This document shows positions 45,103-54,036 of a DNA stretch of 64,000 nt, piece by piece. The notes beneath the pieces are model-generated. The model made no database searches and was not told where the DNA came from. It was given only the letters and a program-made list of their open reading frames with translations. Source of the stretch: Sulfuricurvum sp. Its GTDB lineage: Bacteria; Campylobacterota; Campylobacteria; Campylobacterales; Sulfurimonadaceae. Each line of letters starts with the position of its first letter. Positions within the stretch are counted from its first letter, which is position 1. The translations under genes were made by a program, and so were the position numbers. The stretch covers positions 62,001 to 126,000 of the forward strand of contig JAQTLL010000003.1 of NCBI GenBank assembly GCA_028714915.1. Direction: 5' to 3'.

Positions 45103-48045
45103 TTATAAATCACTTCCAATTTCACTATAATTGAGCCGCAGACCATCCTCACTCATTACGAAACCGTGGATGGCGATTTTCCCCTCATGGACGAGCCTGT
45201 GGTGCTTTGAACACAGAGGTATTAAATTATAACGATGGTTCATCCCAAAATGTCCGATTGAACCGCCCTCATCTGCACTGGCTTGTGGGATAATATGATG
45301 CACTTCATCAACTGCTTCATCGCACAGCGCACATTTTGTCAGATACAGCTTGCTGTTATAGCGGCTCTTTTTGTTTCGTTTGAGCAATGAAGCATCATGC
45401 GCATTGTCCGTAATACGTCCACGAATTTCGTACGCTTTTTGAATAAAGGTTTCGTCCATATGTAGCGATTTTGCAAATTCCAATCCATACAAGGTACTGC
45501 CGCTTCCGCTTTTTAATTTACGATCATAGACCAGTTTATCACTCTCTTCATCATAATAAACTCCCAAATGAAGCAGTACAATCCCTTTGGCTTTTTCGAT
45601 TTCACTCAAACTCGAAAGCTGATGCAAATGCGTTGCAAAGATAAATAAACTTCCCAGTTCTTTGAGCCTTAAAATCGCACTGGCGACGATTGCAAGAGCC
45701 GATTCTGTCTCCGTACCATGACTGATTTCATCTCCGAGTATCAGCGTATTTTCCGTCGCACGGTTGAAAATATTACGCAGTTCAAGCATCTCCACCGCAA
45801 ACGTCGAGAGCCCTTTGTAGAGATTGTCTTTGGAAACGATACGCGTCAGTAACTTATCGACAGGAGAAAAACGCATAGCGGCACACGGAACAAAAAATCC
45901 CGCTTGTGCCATCACCACTGCCAAACCGATACTTTTCATCAACGAGGACTTACCGCTGGAGTTGATTCCATAAAGAAGCACCCCTTTGACATCTTCCCCA
46001 TTTGACGCTTCAATCGTCGTATGCTCCTCAAAATTTCGCTGTTCGATAGACCCTAAAAAAAGATCATTGGGGATAAAAATACCATTCTCTTCCCGTGATT
46101 CGATGAGAGGATGACGTAATCCTACCGTTTCGATAAACGCCTTGGGGACATCATAGACGATTTTGGGACGGACATAACGAAACTGCATGGCACACTTCGC
46201 ACCGCTGAGTGACACATCCACCACTGCTAAAAAGGAGATAAGATGCTCGATGGCATGCGAAAACTTTTTCTCAATACTTTCCAAATGCTCACGATACCGT
46301 TCACGTACCTGTGCCAGCATCCGTGATTTTGCCCCCGCATTTTCGATAGAGAGTTCATCGAGCAATGTCGAAGAGAGTTTTACGGTCGTTTTGAGTTTTC
46401 GGATTTGAAAATCACGGAAAAAATGGTGCTTTCCCTCTAACGTGAAAAAGCTGTTGTAGAGATTTTCTTCGATACTCACATAGCGATTGCGGGTCATAAG
46501 CAGATGATACCCCTCACTCTCCAGCCACCCGATAGAGGCGTATCCGCTGCCGTTGTCAAAAAAAGTGTCGATATGCTCGATGATGCTTTGCAGTTTAAGT
46601 TCATTGGTCGTTTGAAGCTGTTCAAGTGCATCGATGGCGGGATCAATCCCTGCATTAAAAAGATTTTCATCCACCTGATCACGCCGAAACTTCGCACACG
46701 ATTCGATGGCAAAAATCCGTCGCAGTTCACTCGCGCACAACGCACACTCTTGGGCACTGCTTTTATCATAGCTGATCCCCAGTGTATCTGCATCCGCAAA
46801 TAACTTCTCAGCAGCAGTAAGAGACGCATAAAAATACGCCAGTTCATACGGATGAAGTTTCCCAAGCTTAAGACGACGTAAAATTCGCTCCAGATCATAC
46901 ACTTCCTTGAGCTTGCTCTCCAAAGGGGCAATGTGATCCGCCATCTTTTCGATTAAATCATACCGCTCTTCGAGAAGTTTAGCCTCACAAATAGGATTAA
47001 GAAGCCGTTCACGAAGCAACCGTTTTCCCATCGCCGTAGAGGTTTTATCGATGAGTTTGAGCACCGTCATCTCATCATGATCGCGTGAAATAATCCCCAG
47101 CTGTTCACACGCATTGTTGCCCAAATACATATAACGATTTGTCCCCAAAAATATCGGACGGTTCATCTTTTCGATAATCGCAGGATCATGATCGATAATG
47201 GTATGAATCAACACCGCTAACGACTCCGACGTATAGGCATACCGCTCCATATCGAGGTATTCAATCGGGCTTAAAAGAGAACGGATTTGATAGATGCGCC
47301 CAAAGAGCTCATTTTGGTAATCAATTCGAAGCCGTTTTTCATTTTTAATGCTTCGGTGATGACTTTTGAGCTCCAAATAGCGATTGACTTCCTCTTCATC
47401 GATCTCAGAGTCGCAAAACGTCACCACTACTTCCGAGGTTTGATAGCTTTGCAAAAGGGTAAACACTTCATCCAATGCGTATGTTTTATCCTCACGCGAC
47501 CCGTGAATCTCATTGATAAGGGTTTTCCCCGTACCCACATCGATGGCAGAGTATCCGACCGAATAGACCCCATTATTTTGGTCGATGAGCAATGAAGCAA
47601 TGTAGTTTTCACTGGGCTCTGCGATGTAATCGAAATTTGTACCGGGAGAGATAATGTTAGAGATATAACGGCGGATATGAGGAGGTTCGCCTTGCTGACG
47701 CACCAAAACAATCGTGTATTTTTTCGACTGTACCAAACGGCTGAGATACCGCTCAATGGAGACACTGGGAACACCGGCAAGAAGCGGATTTTGGAGGGAA
47801 TTTTCGAGTATGGTTTTGTTTTTTCGCGTAAGCTGAATGTTCAGAAATTCGGCAACCTCTTTCGCCTTTCCGATTTTCATAAACTCATTATTGACCTCAT
47901 AGACCTCAAAAAAAGAGCCTATTTCAATGATGACAAGAGTATCAGAACCGTATTTCGCTTCACACGCAGCCTGAAGCTCAAAATACGTTTCGGAGAGGAG
48001 CTTGCTTTTATCCTGTAAAAGTGCCCCAATCTCTTCTGTGTTCAT
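45103..48045 (-). CDS. MutS7-type MutS with C-terminal HNH nuclease
   Basis: A 980-residue MutS-family ATPase. The N-terminal mismatch domain keeps the F-x-E motif (SFFEVYE, near 43-49). A lever/clamp region, Walker [10 protein letters not shown] near 694, Walker [13 protein letters not shown] near 768 and the C-terminal HNH domain follow ([17 protein letters not shown] near 905-921, then [13 protein letters not shown]). This MutS-HNH fusion is the MutS7 subfamily, described for epsilonproteobacteria, octocoral mitochondria and some giant viruses, and thought to nick mismatched DNA without MutL or MutH. No mutL is next to it. The promoter -10 is TATAAT at 48079-48074, and GGAG precedes the ATG. 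Fragments of mutS7 lie at 33.3 and 52.2 kb. Confidence 0.9.
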   Translation of the reverse strand: MNTEEIGALLQDKSKLLSETYFELQAACEAKYGSDTLVIIEIGSFFEVYEVNNEFMKIGKAKEVAEFLNIQLTRKNKTILENSLQNPLLAGVPSVSIERYLSRLVQSKKYTIVLVRQQGEPPHIRRYISNIISPGTNFDYIAEPSENYIASLLIDQNNGVYSVGYSAIDVGTGKTLINEIHGSREDKTYALDEVFTLLQSYQTSEVVVTFCDSEIDEEEVNRYLELKSHHRSIKNEKRLRIDYQNELFGRIYQIRSLLSPIEYLDMERYAYTSESLAVLIHTIIDHDPAIIEKMNRPIFLGTNRYMYLGNNACEQLGIISRDHDEMTVLKLIDKTSTAMGKRLLRERLLNPICEAKLLEERYDLIEKMADHIAPLESKLKEVYDLERILRRLKLGKLHPYELAYFYASLTAAEKLFADADTLGISYDKSSAQECALCASELRRIFAIESCAKFRRDQVDENLFNAGIDPAIDALEQLQTTNELKLQSIIEHIDTFFDNGSGYASIGWLESEGYHLLMTRNRYVSIEENLYNSFFTLEGKHHFFRDFQIRKLKTTVKLSSTLLDELSIENAGAKSRMLAQVRERYREHLESIEKKFSHAIEHLISFLAVVDVSLSGAKCAMQFRYVRPKIVYDVPKAFIETVGLRHPLIESREENGIFIPNDLFLGSIEQRNFEEHTTIEASNGEDVKGVLLYGINSSGKSSLMKSIGLAVVMAQAGFFVPCAAMRFSPVDKLLTRIVSKDNLYKGLSTFAVEMLELRNIFNRATENTLILGDEISHGTETESALAIVASAILRLKELGSLFIFATHLHQLSSLSEIEKAKGIVLLHLGVYYDEESDKLVYDRKLKSGSGSTLYGLEFAKSLHMDETFIQKAYEIRGRITDNAHDASLLKRNKKSRYNSKLYLTKCALCDEAVDEVHHIIPQASADEGGSIGHFGMNHRYNLIPLCSKHHRLVHEGKIAIHGFVMSEDGLRLNYSEIGSDL

Positions 48046-48094
48046 CCCTGCTCCGTATTAAAAAAAGTGGTAAATTATAGCAAAGAGGGACTAA
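47858..48094. repeat. mutS7 5'-end repeat, functional copy
   Basis: The first 60 codons of mutS7, its ribosome binding site and the -10 region are repeated at 52154-52393. In the coding part there are five differences in about 182 bases (97% identity). The upstream part is less alike. Confidence 0.85.
48074..48079 (-). promoter_or_regulatory. -10 TATAAT of mutS7
   Basis: TATAAT on the minus strand, 29 bases before the mutS7 ATG at 48045. The duplicate at 52.37 kb keeps the same hexamer. Confidence 0.5.
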
Positions 48095-48108
48095 AAGAAG
48101 AGTTTTTC

Positions 48109-48789
48109 TTACCCGACAAACCGATACCCAATGCCTGTTTCGGTGATAATACGCTTCGGACGGGCGGGATCGGCTTCGATTTTTTGGCGCAGTTGATTTA
48201 TAAAAACACGTAGATAATGCGTTTCATGCTGATAACCGACTCCCCATATCGCTTTTAAAAGCCACGAATGGGTAAGTGCTTTACCGTGGTTTTCCATAAA
48301 AATTCGGAGAAGTTTAAACTCTTTTGGGGTCAATTTGATGAGTTCATCCTTTATAGTTACAATTCGATTCGTAACATTCATACGCATTTCTCCCGCAACC
48401 AAAAGGGATGATGATTCCTCGCTGGAAGGAACACGGCGTAAGTTTGCATGGATACGGGCAATAAGCTCATCGGTACTAAAAGGTTTGGTCACATAATCAT
48501 CGGCTCCGGCATTGAGGGCGGCTATTTTGTCTGACTCATCATGGATAGCCGATACGATAATCACGGGAGTTTGTTCATCTTCGCGATAACGCTCTAAAAA
48601 CTTCACACCACTCATATCCGGCAATCCCAAATCGAGCAAAATCAAATCGAAATGTTCATCAGAACCTTTTTTCAACCCCTCTTTTCCCGTTGCCGCCGTC
48701 TCCGTCATAAATCCTGCAAATGCGAGTGTCATCGCAAGCAAACGGCGGATGGAGGGATCATCGTCTATAATCAGGATATGGGGCGTCAT
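48109..48789 (-). CDS. OmpR/KdpE-family response regulator
   Basis: A 226-residue two-component regulator. The receiver domain (1 to about 120) has acidic pair DDD, phospho-acceptor aspartate in LILLDLGLPD (near 52), and the KPF lysine. A winged-helix DNA-binding domain (about 130-226, LTPKEFKLLRIF...YLRVFINQLRQKIE...GIGYRFVG) follows and is KdpE-like. It overlaps the fused antiporter-kinase gene by four bases, so that kinase is the likely partner. KdpE controls potassium uptake; here the attached domain suggests sodium, potassium or pH as input. No kdpFABC genes are in the window. Confidence 0.92.
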   Translation of the reverse strand: MTPHILIIDDDPSIRRLLAMTLAFAGFMTETAATGKEGLKKGSDEHFDLILLDLGLPDMSGVKFLERYREDEQTPVIIVSAIHDESDKIAALNAGADDYVTKPFSTDELIARIHANLRRVPSSEESSSLLVAGEMRMNVTNRIVTIKDELIKLTPKEFKLLRIFMENHGKALTHSWLLKAIWGVGYQHETHYLRVFINQLRQKIEADPARPKRIITETGIGYRFVG

Positions 48790-50849
48790 GATTCACCGCG
48801 CAGTGTCACCCGAACACAAAAATAATTATTCTCCATCTCTATCATCAATTTTCCGCCGTGCGCTTCGATAATGGTTTGAGAAAGCCTCAATCCAATCCCA
48901 GATCCCGGTTTTCCTTGGGAATTATCCAGCCGACCTGAGATAGTACCAAGGGTGCTAATCGTATCAGCCGAGGGGAGATCCCCGTTGTTGCAAATGACCA
49001 AATAGAGTTCATTAAATGCCGATGTCATCTCGACGTTTACTTCGTCTCCGTATTTAAACGCATTATCCAGTAGATTTCCGATTGCCAATTGAAGTAGGGT
49101 AAAATCTGCCGTAATGGGTGGAAATTCGGCGCTAAAGGAGAGTTTGGCTTGCCGATGCCAGTCATTTTCAGCTATCGACAATGCAGATGAGACCACCTCC
49201 TCCAATCGTCCCATCGTCATATTGAGAGGTGTTCTTTGCTCACGGAAGCGTGCATTGACGAGCAGATTATCAATTACCTTTTCCATACGGCGTGATCCCT
49301 CTACAATGGTTTGAATCATTGCTTCTTTGTCGTTTGTTGCAAGGATAAAATTTCGGTTTGCAAGATTGGTAGCAGCACCTCGAATAAGTGTTAACGGGGT
49401 TCTTAGTTCGTGAGAGAGAAGGTCAAGTAAACTTTTTTGCATGTTAGCGACAATACGATCTTGTTTCGAATCTTTGGTTAAGAAGGTTAAAATAGGTCCG
49501 GTCATAAAAGTGGTTACCAGTGCCATAATGACAAACATCGTAAAGAGTTCAGTGGAGAGAATCCCCAGATCAAAGCCAATATTTAAGACCACAAGTTCCA
49601 TCAAGCCCCGTGTATTCATCAAAATTCCCAATGCGAAGGAATCCCGCCAATTAAAGCCCATAAATTTTGACGCCAACGAACTTCCTAATAATTTTCCGGT
49701 GACGGCAACAATGATTATAAGTCCACAGGCAAGCCACGCATCACTGGTATCGAGCAGTCCGATTTCACTTCGAAGCCCTGTAAGGGCAAAAAAGAGGGGG
49801 AGTAATACGAGGAGGCTGACGTATTCCAAGCGCGGAGCAATCAGCTCTTTAAGTCTGGAGGTCGCAGATGAGGGCATCATCGCCCCTGCCATAAAAGCAC
49901 CGAAGAGGGCATGAATACCGATTGATTCGGTGGCCAGTGAAGAGATAAGGAGTAAGACCAAAATGACCGACATGACGTTCATACTGAGGTGTTCATTTTG
50001 CGTCTTCCCGATTCTAGCGAGAAGGGGTCGAATACCATAGAACATGATGACAACGTAGAGAGCAATAAAGAGTAAAAGGAGCAATGAAGAACCAAGCGTT
50101 CCCGAAATCGAGAGGGCAATAATAAGAGCAAGGATATACCATGCGGTGATGTCATCCGTCGCGGCACACGTGATGGCCATCGCTCCGTATCGAGTGTCGG
50201 AGAGAGTTTTTTCTTTGATAATGCGGGCAAGGACGGGAAAGGCGGTGATACTCATCGCAATACCGATGAAAAGGGCAAAGGGCATGAAAGAGACATGTTG
50301 CGGAGCAAACAGCGGATAGAGCCAATACGATAAAACGACCCCCAAGAAGAAAGGGAAGATGATGCTGGCATGACTGATAAATATGGATGCGCTCGATTGT
50401 TTTTTGATTTTTTCGAAATCAAGTTCCATTCCGACAACGAACATAAAAAAGATTAACCCAAGCTGGCTGATGAGATGGAGATTACTCAAGGACTCTTTGG
50501 GAAATAAAAGGATGGAAAAATCAGGAAAAAATAGCCCCAATAAGGATGGTCCCAGAACGATTCCGGCGATAATTTCCCCAACAACCGTAGGCTGTGCGAC
50601 GAAGGAGACTAAAAAGCCAAAAAGACGAGTAGCCACCATAATCACAACAATTTGAATCAGCAAAAGAGCTAACGGATGGTGTAATTGCTTCAGAAAATTT
50701 TCGATTAAACCGGAGGTCAGCGTTGTGTGTGGAAGAACAGTATAGAAAAGAGTTGCACTTTCTAAATTGCTTCCTATATGAAGGACATAGGCGATTCCAC
50801 TACCAAAAAAAGCGATAATAGCGATGTATAAGAGGAGTGTGTTTTTCAT
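48786..50849 (-). CDS. CPA2 cation/proton antiporter fused to histidine kinase
   Basis: A 687-residue fusion. Residues 1 to about 450 are a KefB/CPA2-type monovalent cation/proton antiporter with about 12 helices (VVGEIIAGIVLGPSLLGLF, FVVGMELDFEKIKK, CAATDDITAWYILALI with the paired aspartates, GAFMAGAMMP). A short linker follows, then a histidine kinase: HisKA with LLSHELRTPLTLIRG (about 476-490), N-box NLLDNAFKYGD and G-box GSGIGLRLSQT near the end. There is no separate PAS or HAMP domain, so the transporter body is probably the sensor, as in other transporter-kinase fusions. It is encoded with its response regulator (four-base overlap). I read no frameshift at the junction. Confidence 0.9.
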   Translation of the reverse strand: MKNTLLLYIAIIAFFGSGIAYVLHIGSNLESATLFYTVLPHTTLTSGLIENFLKQLHHPLALLLIQIVVIMVATRLFGFLVSFVAQPTVVGEIIAGIVLGPSLLGLFFPDFSILLFPKESLSNLHLISQLGLIFFMFVVGMELDFEKIKKQSSASIFISHASIIFPFFLGVVLSYWLYPLFAPQHVSFMPFALFIGIAMSITAFPVLARIIKEKTLSDTRYGAMAITCAATDDITAWYILALIIALSISGTLGSSLLLLLFIALYVVIMFYGIRPLLARIGKTQNEHLSMNVMSVILVLLLISSLATESIGIHALFGAFMAGAMMPSSATSRLKELIAPRLEYVSLLVLLPLFFALTGLRSEIGLLDTSDAWLACGLIIIVAVTGKLLGSSLASKFMGFNWRDSFALGILMNTRGLMELVVLNIGFDLGILSTELFTMFVIMALVTTFMTGPILTFLTKDSKQDRIVANMQKSLLDLLSHELRTPLTLIRGAATNLANRNFILATNDKEAMIQTIVEGSRRMEKVIDNLLVNARFREQRTPLNMTMGRLEEVVSSALSIAENDWHRQAKLSFSAEFPPITADFTLLQLAIGNLLDNAFKYGDEVNVEMTSAFNELYLVICNNGDLPSADTISTLGTISGRLDNSQGKPGSGIGLRLSQTIIEAHGGKLMIEMENNYFCVRVTLRGES

Positions 50850-51291
50850 GCCGGAAGTGTAGCGCAGATCGTGTCAGGAAAGTATCAATTTATTGATCAA
50901 CTCTCATCCGACAAACCGATACTGCCTTAGAATATTCTCATCAAATTTTTGCTCGACAACCATACGCACCATACCACCATACGGGTCAGGCGTTAAATGT
51001 TAACTAACTCTAAACTTTTTCTTGCCTTGAAGTGATATTTTATGGGTGAATCCAGTTTTTCTGTGGGGATAGATCCCGTATCAAGTACGAGATGACGAGA
51101 AATCGACCGATAATCGTACGTTGGTGATAATTACCCTTCATTCACAAGTCGTCATGGAGTTCTAGTTTAGCAAATACGAACAGAAATTCTTTCAAATCAA
51201 AACCCGCTCCATCTAATCGTTTTATACACCGCTTTGTTTAAAGTTGATTTGTTATAATTTTGCTACTTACGGTGAGCCTCTGCACGTACGC

Positions 51292-51387
51292 TTACCTTGT
51301 TTTAATAAACCCTAAAACAAAATCTTCCAGTTTACGTCCCAATCCAAAGGAATTGATTAAATCATCCACTTTACGCATACGCAGCAT
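51292..51387 (-). CDS. short ORF of unknown status, 31 aa
   Basis: A small frame with a basic and hydrophobic product (FGLGRKLEDFVLGFIKTR at its end). No ribosome binding site stands out, and it could be the relic of a larger gene. Confidence 0.15.
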   Translation of the reverse strand: MLRMRKVDDLINSFGLGRKLEDFVLGFIKTR

Positions 51388-51456
51388 AGGTTATTTTCTT
51401 TAATACTTCTTTAACATTTATGGAATATAATGTGAGTCTAATTTCCTTCGGGACTG

Positions 51457-51477
51457 CCCCTTTGGTTTCTAAAGGGG
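51457..51477 (-). terminator. hairpin after the PemK-like gene
   Basis: A perfect seven-base stem, CCCCTTT and AAAGGGG, with a seven-base loop stands eight bases after the toxin stop codon. No T-run follows, so it may be a weak terminator or an RNA-stabilising hairpin. Confidence 0.4.
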
Positions 51478-51485
51478 ATAAAACC

Positions 51486-51878
51486 TCAAAAATCAAGCAA
51501 AATCTTTAAATCCTCTTTTAAAAGTTTGAACTCTTCTTCTTTTATCATGCCTATTTTTTTAGCCAATCGTTTTGCGTCATACACTTTTGCTTGCACCAAA
51601 AGAGCCGTACTTTTTTGATGTGGGAGCAATTCAAATTCAAAGAAAAAGCTTCCAGTTCTGCTTTGAGTAGAAAGTGGAACTCCAAAAAATAGATTTTTGT
51701 TCAGCTTTTTAATAACCAAAACGGGTCTTGCGAAATCAACACCTTTACCGTTTTGCTCAAATCCGACATTCTCACCAACGCTTGCCCAATAGACTTCTCG
51801 TTCTTTAAACTGGATGATATTACTTCTTGTATCAACTTGTTTTTTGACTTCATTCCACTCGTCAAATTTTTTCATCAT
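51486..51878 (-). CDS. PemK/MazF-family toxin
   Basis: A 130-residue endoribonuclease-type toxin. It begins MKKFDEWNEVKKQVD and carries the fold markers REVYWASVGENVGFEQ, GKGVDFARPVLVIKK and GVPLSTQ of the PemK/MazF family, which cut mRNA when freed from an antitoxin. The usual antitoxin gene is not intact upstream; a short frame at 51926-52033 may be its end. The toxin itself looks complete, so either an antitoxin lies elsewhere, the N-terminal 30 residues self-inhibit, or the host tolerates it. It lies between the kinase fusion and the mutS7 5' copy. Confidence 0.8.
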   Translation of the reverse strand: MMKKFDEWNEVKKQVDTRSNIIQFKEREVYWASVGENVGFEQNGKGVDFARPVLVIKKLNKNLFFGVPLSTQSRTGSFFFEFELLPHQKSTALLVQAKVYDAKRLAKKIGMIKEEEFKLLKEDLKILLDF

Positions 51879-51925
51879 TACCCCGTATCGGTTTAAGAAT
51901 TTTTTCCCTATAATTTCACCACTCC

Positions 51926-52033
51926 TCAGAGGGTGTCAAATCCTTCAAGATATTTGGCTGCATCAGCTTCGAGCTGAGACTCTCTGAGATTATCCTCTTC
52001 AAAAATTATATTGTTATACACCTTTTTATACAC
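51926..52033 (-). pseudogene. possible antitoxin C-terminal remnant
   Basis: A 35-codon frame from a GTG at 52033 (open to a TTG at 52048) ends 47 bases before the toxin start. It encodes an acidic helical peptide (EEDNLRESQLEADAAKYLEG), like the toxin-binding tail of an antitoxin. Its upstream end is overlain by the out-of-frame mutS7 fragment, so its 5' part was probably lost in the rearrangement. Confidence 0.35.
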
Positions 52034-52153
52034 TTCATATGGTGACAAACGGGTTTAAATGGGTTCAAAATGAAATTAAGAAAAGGGAGTAAAGTCCGTA
52101 TACAAGGGGCTTGCTTCGGTGTTTTGGGGATAGTAAAATGAAGATTAGTCAAA

Positions 52154-52341
52154 TCTTTGGCCTTTCCGATTTTCATAAACTCATTATTGACCTCATAAAC
52201 CTCAAAAAAAGAGCCTATTTCGATGATAACAAGGGTATCAAAACCGTATTTCGCTTCACACGCAGCCTGAAGCTCAAAATACGTTTCGGAGAGGAGCTTG
52301 CTTTTATCCTGTAAAAGTGCCCCAATCTCTTCTGTGTTCAT
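52154..52341 (-). pseudogene. 5' fragment of mutS7
   Basis: The first about 60 codons of mutS7 with ATG at 52341 ([19 protein letters not shown]), 97% identical to the full gene but for one amino-acid change (YGFDT for YGSDT). After GKAK the homology stops and the frame runs into unrelated bases, ending at 52006. The promoter -10 and ribosome binding site are also copied, so a truncated peptide might be made. Confidence 0.8.
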
Positions 52342-52393
52342 CCCTGCTCCGCATTTTTAGAAAGTCCAAAATTATAACGAAGTGGGACTAAAA

Positions 52394-52524
52394 CGAGGCT
52401 ATAATACTTACTTAGAATGAACAAGAGAATTTTAGATATTTTGATGAGTAAAACTCATAAATTGATCGAACAAAGTATAGCTTGACATCATTAATAAAAA
52501 TAAACCTATAAATGAGTAAATGTT
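52394..52524. other. upstream region of the receiver-PilZ gene
   Basis: About 130 bases between the mutS7 fragment and the next gene. A TTGACA (52482-52487) and TATAAA (52507-52512), 19 bases apart, may be the promoter, though the leader would be only a few bases. Confidence 0.35.
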
Positions 52525-54036
52525 ATGGATAGAAAACTGCTAGAAATACAAACCCTTTCAAAAGGCATAAACGTACTGTATGTTGAAGACAATCCAGGTT
52601 TGCGTACCAATATCGTTCAATTACTGGGGAAAGTTTTTACCAATATTCTAAGTGCAGCAGATGGACTTGAAGGGATTGAAGTTTTTAGAAAAAATAGACC
52701 AAAGCTGGTGATAACTGACATCAATATGCCAAAAATGAGCGGTCTGGAAATGGCCAAAAAAATCAAATCCGAAGAACCTGATACAAAAATCATCTACATT
52801 ACGGCTTTCAATGAAAAAGAGTATCTTATCGAGGCCATTAACGTTGGCGTTTTCCGATATTTACCAAAACCTACCAAAGTCAATCAACTGCTAGATGCAC
52901 TCTACGATGCTCTCAAAGCAATACATTATGAAGAGAACAAGCATCTCTATGATACTCAGCTTCACGATATTTTTAACTATCAGAACAACCTTCTCATAAT
53001 GTTTCAAAACGGACATCCCGTTATCGTAAATCAACGCTTTTTGGATTTTTTCGGTGTTGACAACTTGGATGATTTTTTAAAAAAATACAACTCAATAGAT
53101 TCTATATTAAAAGAGCATCAAGAGTTTCTCTATACGACCGATAAACAGACATGGTATGAAGAAGCATCTGCCAATCCGGGAAAACTCTTTCATACTAAGA
53201 TTGTCGATTGTCATGAAGAAAATCACCACTTGATCATGAAACTTCGAGAAGTCCCCCATAAAGAAAAATCTACGATTGTATCGCTCGATGATGTAACAGA
53301 ACTCAACCTCCTAACCCTGTTTGACAAAAATGCCACAGCGAATGATAAAGTCTTGAAGGACAAAAAGACGGTAATGAAGTTTATGAAAATCGTCAGTGAA
53401 AATAATGCAGAAGTCAAACTTCACAACTTTTATCGCGGTTTAACCATCACGAATCCAACCGTCATCGTACACATGGATGATGAACAAGTAGTTGTTAAAA
53501 CCTCCTACTCGCAACTCAAAATTGTAAAACTGGTAAAAAATATGACGATAAGTTCTGAAGTCTTTCCATCAGCCGTCTTATGCAAATTGGTCAAAGAGAT
53601 TGATTTTGACAAGCAGATGATCACCTTTAGTGATATGCAATTTATCCAAAGAAGCGGTAATGACCGTAAAAATATCCGTCTTGAGCCTGCGGGTGATGAG
53701 AAGGCAACCCTTTTTATCGATAATAAAAAGTTTTTTGGAGAGATCCGTATCGTGGATATTTCCATTGTTTCCATCAAACTGGAGCTCAATGCGTTGCCTC
53801 CCCGTTTCGAAACAGGAATGGAAGTCAATATTTCACTGGTTTTACCGACCAATAAAACCCCTCTTAGTATTAATACCTCTGCTACACTCTACCGTATTGA
53901 CGAACTGGAACGCTCTTTTCATATTGTATTACTGTTTGAGCTCAACGAAGTAAAACATAAAGGTGTAGCCGAGTACCTTGCAAATCGTCAAATGGCTTTG
54001 ATTCGTGAATTCAAAGCATTGGAAATAAAAGCATAA
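52525..54036 (+). CDS. response regulator with PAS-like and PilZ domains
   Basis: A 503-residue signalling protein. A CheY-like receiver lies at about 13-130 (VEDN, phospho-aspartate in VITDINMPKMSG, KP). A PAS-like domain at about 145-255 (FDLLFVDN-like MFQNGHPVIVNQRFLDFFG), a middle region at about 270-370 and a C-terminal PilZ domain at about 375-490 follow. The PilZ c-di-GMP motif is RKNIR followed by VDISIVS, in which the usual final glycine is serine, so c-di-GMP binding may be altered. It is coupled to the downstream kinase gene by a TAATG overlap, and probably joins phosphorelay and c-di-GMP control. Confidence 0.85.
   Translation: MDRKLLEIQTLSKGINVLYVEDNPGLRTNIVQLLGKVFTNILSAADGLEGIEVFRKNRPKLVITDINMPKMSGLEMAKKIKSEEPDTKIIYITAFNEKEYLIEAINVGVFRYLPKPTKVNQLLDALYDALKAIHYEENKHLYDTQLHDIFNYQNNLLIMFQNGHPVIVNQRFLDFFGVDNLDDFLKKYNSIDSILKEHQEFLYTTDKQTWYEEASANPGKLFHTKIVDCHEENHHLIMKLREVPHKEKSTIVSLDDVTELNLLTLFDKNATANDKVLKDKKTVMKFMKIVSENNAEVKLHNFYRGLTITNPTVIVHMDDEQVVVKTSYSQLKIVKLVKNMTISSEVFPSAVLCKLVKEIDFDKQMITFSDMQFIQRSGNDRKNIRLEPAGDEKATLFIDNKKFFGEIRIVDISIVSIKLELNALPPRFETGMEVNISLVLPTNKTPLSINTSATLYRIDELERSFHIVLLFELNEVKHKGVAEYLANRQMALIREFKALEIKA

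Larger units (their letters stand above)
50850..51485. other. gene-poor region with short coding relics
   Basis: About 635 bases without a convincing gene. At 50904-50972 (minus) a 22-codon frame ends in LRQYRFVG and a stop, copying the last codons of the response regulator (YRFVG). At 51292-51387 (minus) a 31-codon frame begins MLRMRKVDD. The rest shows no repeat or RNA that I can support. It looks like degraded insertion-site DNA. Confidence 0.45.
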
